From Sphaerimonospora thailandensis (lineage in GTDB: Bacteria > Actinomycetota > Actinomycetes > Streptosporangiales > Streptosporangiaceae): a stretch of 64,000 bases of DNA. Below, in pieces: positions 27,049-37,569 of the stretch. Below the pieces are notes generated by a model, which searched no databases, was not told where the DNA came from, and saw nothing but the letters and a program-made list of their open reading frames with translations. How positions within the stretch are numbered: position 1 is the first letter of the stretch; every line of letters starts with the position of its first letter. Position numbers and translations under genes: made by a program. The DNA is taken from assembly GCF_016863115.1 (NCBI RefSeq), contig NZ_BOOG01000029.1:34724-98723 (forward strand), given 5' to 3'.

Positions 27049-27921
27049 GTGAACGAAGGTCACGAAGAGCCGCCGCGGCTTCCCACGCGGGAGCGGTCCC
27101 ACCGGCCCGGAGGCGGACGGCACCGGCGGCCGCTGCCGGCGAATCTGCCGCCAGGGGCGCCGACGCTGGTCCTGGCCGTGCCCGGAAAGGTGGGGACCGT
27201 GGCCGACGACGTGGACGTGGCGGCCGAGGTCGCCTCCATCGTCCGGGTCGACAATCCCCAGATCGACCTTCGTCTCGTCTCGCTCGCCGACGGGGGCGCA
27301 GAACTGGTCAAGGAGATCGGCGTGATCTCCGCCGAGCGCACCACCGAGGGCCCCGCCGCGGTGGTGGTCCCCCTGGTCACCGGTCCGCACCCCCGGTTGA
27401 TGCGCGCGGTGCGCGACGCCGCGGCGCAGAGCGAGACCAACGTCAGGATCACCGAACCGCTGGGGCCCCATCCCGTGCTGGCCGAGGCGCTGCACGTCCG
27501 GCTGGCGGAGGCGGGCCTTGCCCGTGCCGACCGGATGCGGCTGTTCAACGTCTCCTCGCCGGTCGACGGGATCATCGTCGTCACGGCCGGGGGTGACGAG
27601 GCGGCACGGGGAGCCGACGCCACCGCCGTCCTGCTGGCCTCCCGGCTGACCCTGCCCGTCGTCCCGGCGGCGATCGACGGGGTGCCGGCGGTCCGGGACG
27701 CCGCGGAAAGGCTGCGCAAGATCGGCGCCAACCGCCTGGCGCTCGTCCCCTTCGTGATCGGACCGGAGGCCGACCACAGTCGCATCGCCTCGGCCGCCGA
27801 GGCGATCGAGGCGGGCTGCGCCGCACCGCTCGGCGCCCATGAGGCGGTCGCCCGGATGGTGTGCGTGCGGTACGGCGCGGCCTTCGGCGAGCTCGACGGC
27901 TTCGACGACCTGTCCGATTAG
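27049..27921 (+). CDS. CbiX/sirohydrochlorin-chelatase-like protein
   Basis: A 290-residue protein with a basic, low-complexity N-terminus (about 35 residues) followed by a class II chelatase-like domain. Segments such as APTLVLAVPG, AAVVVPLVTGPHPRLMRAV and NRLALVPFVIGP follow the two half-domain pattern of CbiX/SirB-type enzymes, which insert metal into sirohydrochlorin. The usual first catalytic histidine (in AHGS) is not evident, since the corresponding loop reads AVPGKVG, so catalytic activity is doubtful. The gene stands alone; no sirohaem or cobalamin genes surround it. Confidence 0.6.
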   Translation: MNEGHEEPPRLPTRERSHRPGGGRHRRPLPANLPPGAPTLVLAVPGKVGTVADDVDVAAEVASIVRVDNPQIDLRLVSLADGGAELVKEIGVISAERTTEGPAAVVVPLVTGPHPRLMRAVRDAAAQSETNVRITEPLGPHPVLAEALHVRLAEAGLARADRMRLFNVSSPVDGIIVVTAGGDEAARGADATAVLLASRLTLPVVPAAIDGVPAVRDAAERLRKIGANRLALVPFVIGPEADHSRIASAAEAIEAGCAAPLGAHEAVARMVCVRYGAAFGELDGFDDLSD

Positions 27922-27971
27922 ACCATCCGCCTGATCAGAACATCTGGCTGATCGGACCATCTGGCTGATCA
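27921..27971. repeat. three 17-bp tandem repeats between convergent genes
   Basis: Three adjacent 17-bp units fill the gap between the CbiX-like and GNAT genes: GACCATCCGCCTGATCA (27921-27937), GAACATCTGGCTGATCG (27938-27954) and GACCATCTGGCTGATCA (27955-27971). The last unit supplies the GNAT stop codon. I see no strong hairpin terminator here. Confidence 0.85.
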
Positions 27972-28913
27972 GATCAACGCCCGCCAGACCTCGATGGCGA
28001 GGACCGGGCGCATGCCGACCGACAGGTAGAGGTCGAGGGCGGGCGTGACGTTGTTCGAATCAACGTGGAGGATGGTGCCCACCCTCCCCCGCCGCTCGTC
28101 GTCGGCGAACGCCCGCCTGAGCAGCAGCCTGCCCAGGCCCCGCCCCCGAAATCGCGGACGCACGGCCAGCGTGCGGACGTATCCGCAGTTCTCGTCCGGG
28201 ACGAAATGGTCCGTCCCGAGCAGCATCGCCGCCGGCTCGCCGTCGACCCGGGCCAGCAGGAGTTGGTTCCAGTCGTTGGCGCTGGAGGCCTCCATCTGCT
28301 CGGCCCACTCCTCGAACGTCATCGGGACGAATCCGAAGTGCTCGGCGAACGCCTCCTGCTGTACGGCGTGCGCCGTACGAAGCGGCTCGTCCCTGCCCGG
28401 TGCGCCCCGGTCGACGGTGACCCCGGGCAGGGACGCCCTCTCCGTCCCCTGATGATCGATCCGCATGCGGTGGAAGCCGGTCGCGGGCTCGAACCCGCGC
28501 GTGCCGGCCGCGGCCCGCATGGCGGCGTCCTGCGCGTAGAGGCTGACATCCACCCGCGCGCGCTCGTGGCCGGCCTCTCGGGCGAGCCCGGCGGCCCGCC
28601 CCAGCACCATGTCCCACAGGAGGTCCGCGGCCTCCGGATCCCTGGCCTGGACGTCGATGTCCACGTTGTCACTCATGCCCTTGCGCTGGGCGTAGCCCCA
28701 GCCCACCATCCGGTCGCCGGCGTGTAAAACCCAGGCGTCATTGGCGAGGTCGATCTCGGCGAGCGTGTCGGCTATGTCCTGGAAGGTCCAGTCCGGCTTG
28801 CCGATCACCTCGGCGTCGTGCTCAGCGACCAGTTCGTGGACCGCCATGGCGTCGGCCCGATCGGGCCGTCTGATGTCGAATTCGTTCACGCCATTGTTAA
28901 TACGATGCGACAC
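27969..28913 (-). CDS. two-domain GNAT acetyltransferase
   Basis: A 314-residue protein with two GNAT folds, like mycothiol synthase in layout. The C-terminal domain has a clear acetyl-CoA motif, VRTLAVRPRFRGRGLGRLLL (about residues 246-265). The N-terminal domain is degenerate. A GTG nine codons in (28889, giving MNEFDIRRPDRAD) is an equally good start. The substrate is unknown. It is convergent with the CbiX-like gene. Confidence 0.8.
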   Translation of the reverse strand: MSHRINNGVNEFDIRRPDRADAMAVHELVAEHDAEVIGKPDWTFQDIADTLAEIDLANDAWVLHAGDRMVGWGYAQRKGMSDNVDIDVQARDPEAADLLWDMVLGRAAGLAREAGHERARVDVSLYAQDAAMRAAAGTRGFEPATGFHRMRIDHQGTERASLPGVTVDRGAPGRDEPLRTAHAVQQEAFAEHFGFVPMTFEEWAEQMEASSANDWNQLLLARVDGEPAAMLLGTDHFVPDENCGYVRTLAVRPRFRGRGLGRLLLRRAFADDERRGRVGTILHVDSNNVTPALDLYLSVGMRPVLAIEVWRALI

Positions 28914-29004
28914 TTGGCGGTGACTTGCGTGTGATTTGCAGGATTCCGAGTGGAGATCCGCGGGTCGGATCAGGGGTTGCGATCAGCGTTGAAGCGGTGT
29001 CCGA

Positions 29005-30582
<1,578 letters not shown>

Positions 30583-30589
30583 TCATCAC

Positions 30590-31630
30590 TCAGCCGAGCC
30601 AGGGAAGCTCCTCAAGCCAGCTCGGCCAGTAGAGATCGTCATCGTCGACCTCACAGTATGGAGCGTGCTCGCACGTGGGCGGGCAGCTCGGCTGGTACGC
30701 GGGCGGACAGGTGTGCTTGCACGCGGGTGAACACGTCTTGCACGTCGGCTGGCAGGTGTGCTTGCACGCGGGCGCGCAGGTCTTGCACGTCGGCTGGCAG
30801 GTCTTGCACGGGCAGTGAGAACCCGGCGGACCCTGAGGCCCCTCCGGACCTTGCGGACCTTGCGGGCCTTCCGGACCTTGCGGGCCCTGAGGCCCTTGTG
30901 GACCGCCAGGGCCCTGCGGTCCCTCTGGCCCCTGCGGACCTGTCGAGCCCTGCGGCCCCTGCGGACCTGTCGAGCCGGTCTCACCCCGCTCACCAGGAAG
31001 ACCCTGCGGACCAGCGGGACCTGCCGGACCGGCGGGACCTGCCGGACCGGCGGGACCTTGTACGGTCCGGATGCCAGGGAAGGGCATCGCTCCGCCTGCC
31101 GTGCCCGGGAAGCCCGTGTTGGGCATCCCACCGAAGCCGGGGGTGCCCCAGGCGCCTGGACCGTTTCCACCCATGGTCCCACCGGGCCCACCGGTCATTC
31201 CGGGCCCAGAAGTCCCACCCGTCGCACCGGGTCCCACCGGGCCGGGCGGGCCCGCCGGTCCAGGTGGGCCGGGCGGTCCAGGTGGGCCGGGCGGTCCAGG
31301 TGGGCCGGGCGGACCCTGCTGGCTGCGAGACCCGTGCGGGCCGGCCGGTCCCCGCCGGCGTTTGGCGTCTCGCTGACCCCGCCGCTTTTTGTGTCCGCCG
31401 GACGCGCGTGGCCCCGGCCCGGGCCCGGGCGAGACGAGATGCGGAGCGGGAACCCCGTCCATCGCGCTCAGTGGGCCGATGCGCTCCTTCGCCATCTGAG
31501 GATGAGCAGCGGCGTTCACGGGCAACTGGGCCGACACCGCCGCCCCCGTCATCGCCACTATCAGGGCGTATCTACGAAGACGACGACCGGCAAGCAGACC
31601 GGAGACCGACCCGCTTCCAGGAAGAACCAA
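30590..31630 (-). CDS. secreted collagen-like protein with Cys-rich tail
   Basis: A 346-residue protein. An N-terminal signal segment ([18 protein letters not shown], likely cleaved near NAAA) is followed by a basic Lys/Arg stretch, then two Gly-X-Y blocks. The first is GPP-rich and could form a stable triple helix without hydroxyproline. The second is rich in GPQ, GPA and GPE. A Gly/Met/Phe linker separates them. The last 70 residues hold 14 cysteines, with the unit [16 protein letters not shown] nearly twice, then an acidic/Trp end ([15 protein letters not shown]). TTG 31630 is the start: AAGGGAG lies 8 nt upstream and the paralogue downstream begins identically. Likely a surface structural or adhesive protein; the tail may cross-link or bind metal. 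Confidence 0.85.
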   Translation of the reverse strand: MVLPGSGSVSGLLAGRRLRRYALIVAMTGAAVSAQLPVNAAAHPQMAKERIGPLSAMDGVPAPHLVSPGPGPGPRASGGHKKRRGQRDAKRRRGPAGPHGSRSQQGPPGPPGPPGPPGPPGPPGPAGPPGPVGPGATGGTSGPGMTGGPGGTMGGNGPGAWGTPGFGGMPNTGFPGTAGGAMPFPGIRTVQGPAGPAGPAGPAGPAGPQGLPGERGETGSTGPQGPQGSTGPQGPEGPQGPGGPQGPQGPQGPEGPQGPQGPEGPQGPPGSHCPCKTCQPTCKTCAPACKHTCQPTCKTCSPACKHTCPPAYQPSCPPTCEHAPYCEVDDDDLYWPSWLEELPWLG

Positions 31631-32227
31631 TTGACGCTCCCTTAGATGTTGATACGTCTACAGTTCCACGGCTTTTCCGATGACGCCTGCCGAAGCTACC
31701 TCACCAGTAAGCGCCGGACCGCGCCTCCATAATCAGAACCAGGTAAACATAGGACACAGGAAAGAAATGCCACCCGATTTCCCCCGACGTTTTCCCAAAT
31801 GGATGTCACCATCCATCGAAAATGGGTTTGTCGGCAAAAACACACTTTTCCCTGGATGGCTCGGCGGCCGACGCCCGTCCACATTTCGGGCCTTGGAGGC
31901 GAATTACCCGAATCCGTGGCCTTGTCAGCGCGCATCGTCGTCGAGAGCGGCCCGGTGTCGCTCTCACCGTCGCTGACCTCCACGCGCCGGACAGATCACT
32001 CCGCCCGCGAGGGAGCATCATCGCGGACGGAGCACCACAGAAGGCCTCGTTCCCCACGCCGGGACGAGGCCTTCACGGGTCCCGCGAGCCCACTGCAGAT
32101 GTCGACGCCGTCATGGACGCGACGAACGTCGGTCAACAGACGCTGCCGGGTGTCGGGATGAGCCCGCATGTGGTCTGCGCGAGTCGACCGGCCCGGTTCA
32201 GCGCGGTGTCGTGCGGAGAGTCTCCTA
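31631..32227. other. 597-bp intergenic region between collagen-like genes
   Basis: No gene is supported here. The first 135 bp (31631-31765) are the leader and probable promoter of the upstream-numbered collagen-like gene and are homologous to the leader of its paralogue. The stretch 31766-31900 is relatively AT-rich. A perfect 11-bp hairpin lies at 32040-32074. The remaining bases to 32227 show nothing I recognise. Confidence 0.6.
32040..32074. terminator. perfect 11-bp hairpin after second collagen-like gene
   Basis: GAAGGCCTCGT (32040-32050) pairs perfectly with ACGAGGCCTTC (32064-32074) over a 13-nt loop. It lies about 154 bp beyond the stop of the minus-strand collagen-like gene at 32228 and fits a factor-independent terminator. 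Confidence 0.7.
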
Positions 32228-33169
32228 TCACCTCGGGAGAGGATCCGATGATATTTCCGGTATGGCCAGCTGGAATGAGCGGCCATACCGATGCGGTAGT
32301 GCCCCCGGGTTCCCGATCACGCTTCGGCCGTCTCCCAGGCGCATATCGAATGGGCTTGCCGTTTCCCTATAAGGCGTGTCGATATAAGGCGTGTCGATCC
32401 CGACGTCGCCCTCTACTGAGCCGTCGACTCCCATCGCACCCTGCTCGCGCTGCCGGCTCTGGGCACCCGGCACCCCCTGTACACCGGGCGGACCGGCAAG
32501 TCCACGTGAACCGATCGGGCCCTGCACGCCGGGCGGGCCCGCGAGCCCACGGACACCGACCGGACCCTGAGTACCAGCAGCACCCGCGAGCCCACGGACA
32601 CCGACCGGACCCTGAGTACCAGCAGCACCGGCAAGCCCGCGCGAACCGAACGGACCCTGCACACCGGGCGGGCCCGCGAGCCCACGAGGACCGAATGGAC
32701 CCTGCAGACCGGGCGGACCCGGAAGCCCACGAATACCCAGCGGACCCTGCAGACCGGGCGGACCCGCAAGACCTTGCGGACCCGTCGGGCCTTGCACACC
32801 GGGAGCACCCGGAGCCCCACGCGGGCCGTCCGGGCCGGGCGGACCTGGCGGACCGGGAAGCCCACGGGGACCCCGGGAGCCGCGCGGGCCGCGTCGCCCC
32901 TTCGGCCCGCGCCGGCCCGGCTTACAACCAGCCCGCTTACCGCAGGGGTGATGTGAGAGGAGTTGCGAGGCCATGAGAGGAGCCAGATTCTTGTCCGGCG
33001 CACTCAACCGACCGGCACGGTCCTTCACCATTTCATGTTGCGTCGTGGCATTCGCGGGCAGAAATCCCGCTGCCGCCATCGCCACCGCCGCCATCAAGAT
33101 TACGGCGGACTTGCGGCGACAGCGACCGGTAAGCGGCCCGGCAACCGACCCGCTTCCAGGAAGAATCAA
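32228..33169 (-). CDS. secreted collagen-like protein, paralogue
   Basis: A 313-residue protein. TTG 33169 is the start: AAGGGGAG lies upstream and the first residues (LPGSGSVAG) match those of the paralogue at 30590-31630. A signal segment ([20 protein letters not shown]) and a short spacer precede a basic stretch. About 45 Gly-X-Y triplets follow, organised in 15-residue units of the [15 protein letters not shown] type. Two adjacent 45-bp units (32538-32627) are identical in DNA. The C-terminal 75 residues are not collagenous and have no cysteine tail, unlike the paralogue. Probably exported, trimeric and structural. Confidence 0.8.
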   Translation of the reverse strand: MILPGSGSVAGPLTGRCRRKSAVILMAAVAMAAAGFLPANATTQHEMVKDRAGRLSAPDKNLAPLMASQLLSHHPCGKRAGCKPGRRGPKGRRGPRGSRGPRGLPGPPGPPGPDGPRGAPGAPGVQGPTGPQGLAGPPGLQGPLGIRGLPGPPGLQGPFGPRGLAGPPGVQGPFGSRGLAGAAGTQGPVGVRGLAGAAGTQGPVGVRGLAGPPGVQGPIGSRGLAGPPGVQGVPGAQSRQREQGAMGVDGSVEGDVGIDTPYIDTPYRETASPFDMRLGDGRSVIGNPGALPHRYGRSFQLAIPEISSDPLPR

Positions 33170-33300
33170 TTGATGCTCCCCTTTGATGTTAATACGTACA
33201 CAGCCATCGCTTTCCCGGCGATGCGCGCTGGAGATACCCCGATGGAGATATCCGGACGCCGACCTTGACACCAGGAACAGGTAAACACATAACACGCACG
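33170..33300 (-). promoter_or_regulatory. leader shared by the two collagen-like genes
   Basis: About 130 bp upstream of this gene align with 31631-31765 upstream of the paralogue. Conserved blocks include the ribosome-site region and CAGGTAAACA (33278-33287 here, 31740-31749 there), which on the coding strand reads TGTTTACCTG. Conservation outside coding sequence points to a shared promoter or untranslated control region. The rest of the gap to 33507 is AT-rich and holds the promoter of the plus-strand reductase, not clearly recognisable. Confidence 0.6.
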
Positions 33301-33507
33301 AGACAATACGACCTCATTTTCTCAGCGTTTACGGAATAGCCTTCACGGTCGCCGAAAAGCGGATTGAATATCAAGATCAACACATCAATGCCAATATTTC
33401 TCACATAGGGCATCCAATCGGACACATTCAGTCTCGACGACTCAGTGACCGGCCGAGATCGTCTGCGGCTCGGCCATGGCGATCCGTCGCTGGATAGGGT
33501 GATCCGC

Positions 33508-34491
33508 ATGGATTACGTACGGCTCGGCAACACCGGTCTGAAGGTCAGCAGGATCTGCCTCGGCATGATGAGCTACGGCGACCCGGCCATGATGGAGTGG
33601 CTTCTCGATGAGCAGCGCGCCGAACCCATCGTCCGCAGGGCCGCCGACGGCGGCGTGACGTTCTTCGACACCGCCGACATGTACTCGCGCGGCGTCAGCG
33701 AGGAGATCACCGGCAGCCTGCTCCGCAAGATCTTCCCCCGCCGCGACGACTACGTGCTGGCCACCAAGGTCTACTTTCCGATGGGCGACGCCCAGAACGA
33801 CCGCGGCCTGTCGCGCAAGCACATCCTGTCGGCGATCGACGCCTCACTGACCCGCCTGGGCACCGACCACGTGGACCTCTACCAGATCCACCGCTGGGAC
33901 GAGGAGACGCCGATCGAGGAGACGATGGAGGCGCTGCACGACGTCGTCCGGGCGGGCAAGGCCCGCTACATCGGCGCCTCCAGCATGTTCGCCTGGCAGT
34001 TCGCCAAGGCGCAGCACACGGCCGATATGCACGGCTGGACCAGTTTCGTCACGATGCAGGGTCATTACAACCTCCTCTATCGCGAGGAGGAGCGGGAGAT
34101 GGTCCCGCTCTGCCTCGACCAGGGGGTCGGGCTGATCCCGTGGAGCCCGCTCGCGCGGGGCTTGCTGGCCCGGGCCGGCGTGGCCTCCGACACCAGTCGC
34201 CAGACGGGGGACGGGGCACGGCAGCGGCAGCTCTACGGCGACGCAGACGGCCGATACGGCGAGGCCGCGATCCTGGAGCGGGTGGCGCGGACGGCGGCCG
34301 AGCGCGGTGTCGCGCCCGCGACCGTCGCCATGGCCTGGCTGCTGAGCCGGCCCGGCATCACCGCCCCGATCGTGGGCGCGACCAAGGAGCATCACGTGGA
34401 CGACGCGCTCGCCGCCGTGGACCTCGCGCTCACCGACAAGGAGATCGCCTACCTGGAGGAGCCCTATCTCCCCCGTCCCGTCCAGATGTGA
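33508..34491 (+). CDS. aldo/keto reductase
   Basis: A 327-residue NADPH-dependent aldo/keto reductase. The catalytic tetrad is visible: Asp54 and Tyr59 in FFDTADMYS, Lys87 in VLATKVYF and His128 in LYQIHRW. The end of the barrel (APIVGATKEHHVDDALAAVDL) binds NADP. The ATG at 33508 begins MDYVRLGNTGLKVSRICLG, the typical family start. Substrate unknown; a stress or sugar/aldehyde reductase is likely. Confidence 0.92.
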   Translation: MDYVRLGNTGLKVSRICLGMMSYGDPAMMEWLLDEQRAEPIVRRAADGGVTFFDTADMYSRGVSEEITGSLLRKIFPRRDDYVLATKVYFPMGDAQNDRGLSRKHILSAIDASLTRLGTDHVDLYQIHRWDEETPIEETMEALHDVVRAGKARYIGASSMFAWQFAKAQHTADMHGWTSFVTMQGHYNLLYREEEREMVPLCLDQGVGLIPWSPLARGLLARAGVASDTSRQTGDGARQRQLYGDADGRYGEAAILERVARTAAERGVAPATVAMAWLLSRPGITAPIVGATKEHHVDDALAAVDLALTDKEIAYLEEPYLPRPVQM

Positions 34492-34554
34492 CGACGATCC
34501 CGGCGGGAAGAAACCGGGTTGCCCGGGGGCCGCGATGAGCGGCAGGCTGGGCGC

Positions 34555-35070
34555 ATGCTGATCCGCCGGGAGACTCCCGCAGACGTCGGTGCCATCCGCG
34601 CCGTGACCGCCGCCGCCTTCGGAAAGGAGCCCGGCCGGGTGCCCGTCGAGGCGGTACTGGTCGACGAGTTGCGTGCCGACAAGGGCTGGCTGCCCGGCCT
34701 CTCGCTCGTCGCGGTCTCCCCCGCCGGGGACGTCGTCGGGCACGTGGTGTGCAGCCGCGGCCACGTCGGCCCGGTCCCGGCGCTGGGCCTCGGACCGCTG
34801 AGCGTGCGTCCAGACCACCAGGGCCGTGGCGTGGGATCCGCGCTGATGCACGCCGCGCTCGGGGCGGCCGAGGCCCTCGGGGAACCGCTCGTGGCGCTGC
34901 TCGGCGATCCCGGCTACTACTCGCGGTTCGGTTTCGCCGCTGCGGAAGAGCACGGCGTCACGCCCCCGGTGCCCGCCTGGGGACCCTATTTCCAGGCGCG
35001 CGTGTTCGACGGGCCCGCCCCACCGCCCCGCGGTCTGTTCACCTACGCCGAGCCGTTCTCCCGGGTCTGA
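34555..35070 (+). CDS. GNAT N-acetyltransferase
   Basis: A 171-residue single-domain acetyltransferase. The acetyl-CoA motif is LSVRPDHQGRGVGSALMHAAL (about residues 82-102), and GDPGYYSRFGFAAAEEHG marks the C-terminal half, as in YhbS-like enzymes. It lies 63 bp after the aldo/keto reductase and may share its transcript. The acceptor is unknown. Confidence 0.88.
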   Translation: MLIRRETPADVGAIRAVTAAAFGKEPGRVPVEAVLVDELRADKGWLPGLSLVAVSPAGDVVGHVVCSRGHVGPVPALGLGPLSVRPDHQGRGVGSALMHAALGAAEALGEPLVALLGDPGYYSRFGFAAAEEHGVTPPVPAWGPYFQARVFDGPAPPPRGLFTYAEPFSRV

Positions 35071-35096
35071 CCGCGCTGCGAGCCGGCGCCTACGCG

Positions 35097-35525
35097 TTAT
35101 GGAGCGATCGGTTCAAAAGGATTGATTACCGACACGCCGGTGCCCAAAAAATCCTTGACATTGCGGCTGACCAGGGTCCAGCCGTTCACTCTGGCGGTCG
35201 CCGCGATCAGACCGTCCATGGTCGGCAGCGTCCGTAGGGCGTTGAGCCTGCCCCACTCATCGGCCACCGCCGGGGTTACGGGGACGATGCGGTCACGGAA
35301 CTGCAGGTGGAGCCCGTGCAGCCACCGTTCCAGCGCCACCGCCTGCTTGGGGTCGGTACGTCTCCGTGATTCAATGCCCCGCCGGATCTCTCCGACCGAC
35401 AGACTGCTGAGATACAGCGTGGGTCCATTGGCCTCGGCGATCCACCCCTTCACCTGTGCGCTCCCGTTTCGCTTGCGCACTTCGGAGATCACATTCGTGT
35501 CGAGCAGGTAGCCGATGCCCCTCAT
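35097..35525 (-). CDS. vapC: PIN-domain toxin (VapC-like)
   Basis: A 142-residue PIN-domain ribonuclease. Acidic active-site residues are Asp9 (LLDTNVISE), Glu46 (SVGEIRRG), Asp104 (TMDGLIAATA) and Asp125 (RNVKDF). VapC toxins cut tRNA or rRNA and are held inactive by the antitoxin. Its ATG overlaps the stop of the antitoxin gene (ATGA), so the toxin is made only after antitoxin translation. Confidence 0.92.
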   Translation of the reverse strand: MRGIGYLLDTNVISEVRKRNGSAQVKGWIAEANGPTLYLSSLSVGEIRRGIESRRRTDPKQAVALERWLHGLHLQFRDRIVPVTPAVADEWGRLNALRTLPTMDGLIAATARVNGWTLVSRNVKDFLGTGVSVINPFEPIAP

Positions 35526-35773
35526 CCGAAGTCGACCTCTCGGGGCAGATCCCTGTTGCGGGGAAAATCGATGTCATCATCCCAGTCCGGGTCCGACAGG
35601 AGGAAATCCCGGAAGTCGGGAGTATCGCCTTTGAGCCGGTGGTATTCGGCAATGTCGATCACCACTGCCACCTCCTCTCCGTGTCGGGTGACCACCTGAG
35701 GGCCTTCGCTCACCGCACGCCGGATGACCTCGCTGAAGCGCTGTTTCGCTTCCTGAACCTGCCACCCATTCAT
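35522..35773 (-). CDS. Phd/YefM-type antitoxin
   Basis: An 83-residue antitoxin. MNGWQVQEAKQRFSEVIRRA and GPQVVTRHGEEVAVVIDIAEY form the Phd/YefM DNA-binding and dimerisation fold. The acidic, flexible C-terminus (DPDWDDDIDFPRN) would wrap the PIN toxin. The internal ATG at 35773 is used because the family begins with this sequence; open frame extends to 35839. It is expected to repress its own promoter. Confidence 0.88.
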   Translation of the reverse strand: MNGWQVQEAKQRFSEVIRRAVSEGPQVVTRHGEEVAVVIDIAEYHRLKGDTPDFRDFLLSDPDWDDDIDFPRNRDLPREVDFG

Positions 35774-35852
35774 CAGGCACCCCTTCTGTCCAGGCTGTCT
35801 AGACCGAGCATAATCTCGTCCTCCCTCGGTCGCGCCCACTTACGCTGAATTC

Positions 35853-37535
35853 ATGGGACGGGTGAACGACGAGGCGGCGGCGGCGCTGCAGGAGTACGCC
35901 GAGCTGTTCGCACTGAGCGGCGGCGACGCGTTCCGGGTGCGGAGTTATCAGAAGGCGGCGAAGTCCATCGCCGGCTTCCCCGAGGACCTGCGGCACGCCG
36001 ACATCCGCAAGATCCCCGGCGTGGGCGAGGCCATCGCCAAGAAGGTCGAGGAGTTCCTGGCACGGGGAAGCTTCCGCCAACTCGACGACCTGCGCGGCCG
36101 GGTGCCCGAGGGGGTGCGCGAGCTGACGAGGGTCCCGTCACTCGGGCCCAAACGCGCGCTTTTCCTGTTCGAGGAGCTCGGGATCGACTCACCGGCCGCG
36201 CTGGCCGACGCGATCAGAGACGGCCGGCTGGCCGGGCTGAGGGGTTTCGGCCCCAAGACCGAGGAGAACCTGCTCAAGGGGGTCGAGCAGTTGGAGCTGT
36301 CGGGCGGCCGGGTCCACCTCGGCATCGCCATGGACCTGGCCGAGCGGGTGATCGCCTCACTGCCCGCCGAGCGGATCGCCTACGCCGGCTCGCTGCGCAG
36401 GATGCGCGAGACGATCGGCGACATCGACATCCTGGCGGTCGGCCCGCCGAGCCTGATGGACCTGTTCGCCCGACAGCCGTACGTCACCGAGGTGATCGCG
36501 AAGGGCGAGCGGAAGACCTCGGTACGGACCGACCGGGGGCTGCAGGTGGACCTGCGGGTGGTGCCCGCCGAGTCGTGGGGCGCCGCGATGATCTATTTCA
36601 CCGGCAGCAAGGAGCACAACGTCCGCATCCGGGAGATGGCCGTCAAGAAGGGCTGGAAGCTCTCCGAGTACGGCCTGTTCGACGGTGAGGATCACCTGAT
36701 CGTCTCGGAGACCGAGGAGGACGTCTACGACGCGCTCGGCATGCGGTGGATCCCGCCGACGCTGCGTGAGGACGGCGGCGAGATCGCCGCCGCGCTGCGC
36801 GGCGCGCTGCCCCGGCTGGTCGAACTCGCCGACCTGCGGGGCGACCTGCACACGCACACCGATCTGACCGACGGCATCGCCTCGCTGGAGGACATGGTGG
36901 CCGCGGCCGCGCGGTGCGGCCATTCCTACTACGCGATCACCGATCATGCTCCGGACCTGGTCATGCAGCGGATGACGCTCGACAAGGCCCTCGCCCAGCG
37001 TGCTCAGATCGCCGACCTTCAAACGAAATATCCGGATATGCGGTTGCTGCACGGCACCGAGCTGAACATCGCCCCGGACGGCTCGGTGGACTGGCCCGGC
37101 GAGATCCTGGCGGGCTTCGACGTCTGCGTCGCCTCAGTGCACTCGCACTTCAACCAGTCACGCGAGGAGATGACCCGTCGCTTCATCGCCGCCTGCGAGA
37201 ACCCGCACGTGCACATCATCGGGCACCCCACCACCCGCAAGATCGGCAAACGGCCGCCGGTGGACGCCGACTGGGACGAGGTCTTCCGCGCCGCGGCCCG
37301 CACCGGCACGATCATGGAGATCGACTCCTACCCCGACCGGGCCGACCTGCCCTCCGATCTGGTACGGCTCGCCCGTCACCACGGGGTGAAGTTCTCGATC
37401 GACAGCGACTCCCACGCGATCCCGCACCTGGCACACCAGCGGTTCGGCGTCGGGATCGCCCAGCGGGCCTGGCTCACCCCCGACGACGTGGTCAACACCT
37501 GGCCGCTCGACCGGCTGCTCGCACACCTGCGGTGA
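35853..37535 (+). CDS. polX: DNA polymerase X with PHP domain
   Basis: A 560-residue bacterial PolX used in gap-filling repair. Helix-hairpin-helix motifs (IPGVGEAIAKKVEEFL, VPSLGPKRALFLFEELG) precede the nucleotidyltransferase core GSLRRMRETIGDIDIL with catalytic aspartates (about residues 190-192) and a third in LQVDLRVV. The C-terminal PHP domain starts with RGDLHTHTDLTDG (about 328-340) and ends with DSDSHAIPHL, giving 3'-5' exonuclease activity. Length is typical. It lies 34 bp before the formate dehydrogenase gene but is probably functionally separate. Confidence 0.95.
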   Translation: MGRVNDEAAAALQEYAELFALSGGDAFRVRSYQKAAKSIAGFPEDLRHADIRKIPGVGEAIAKKVEEFLARGSFRQLDDLRGRVPEGVRELTRVPSLGPKRALFLFEELGIDSPAALADAIRDGRLAGLRGFGPKTEENLLKGVEQLELSGGRVHLGIAMDLAERVIASLPAERIAYAGSLRRMRETIGDIDILAVGPPSLMDLFARQPYVTEVIAKGERKTSVRTDRGLQVDLRVVPAESWGAAMIYFTGSKEHNVRIREMAVKKGWKLSEYGLFDGEDHLIVSETEEDVYDALGMRWIPPTLREDGGEIAAALRGALPRLVELADLRGDLHTHTDLTDGIASLEDMVAAAARCGHSYYAITDHAPDLVMQRMTLDKALAQRAQIADLQTKYPDMRLLHGTELNIAPDGSVDWPGEILAGFDVCVASVHSHFNQSREEMTRRFIAACENPHVHIIGHPTTRKIGKRPPVDADWDEVFRAAARTGTIMEIDSYPDRADLPSDLVRLARHHGVKFSIDSDSHAIPHLAHQRFGVGIAQRAWLTPDDVVNTWPLDRLLAHLR

Positions 37536-37569
37536 TTGAACCGGACAGGCCGCGGGGACTAGAGACATC

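Noticed and set aside
32500..32830. Possible CRISPR or satellite array in regular GC-rich repeats
   Set aside because: The periodicity is of Gly-X-Y codons (9 and 45 bp) in a collagen-like gene.
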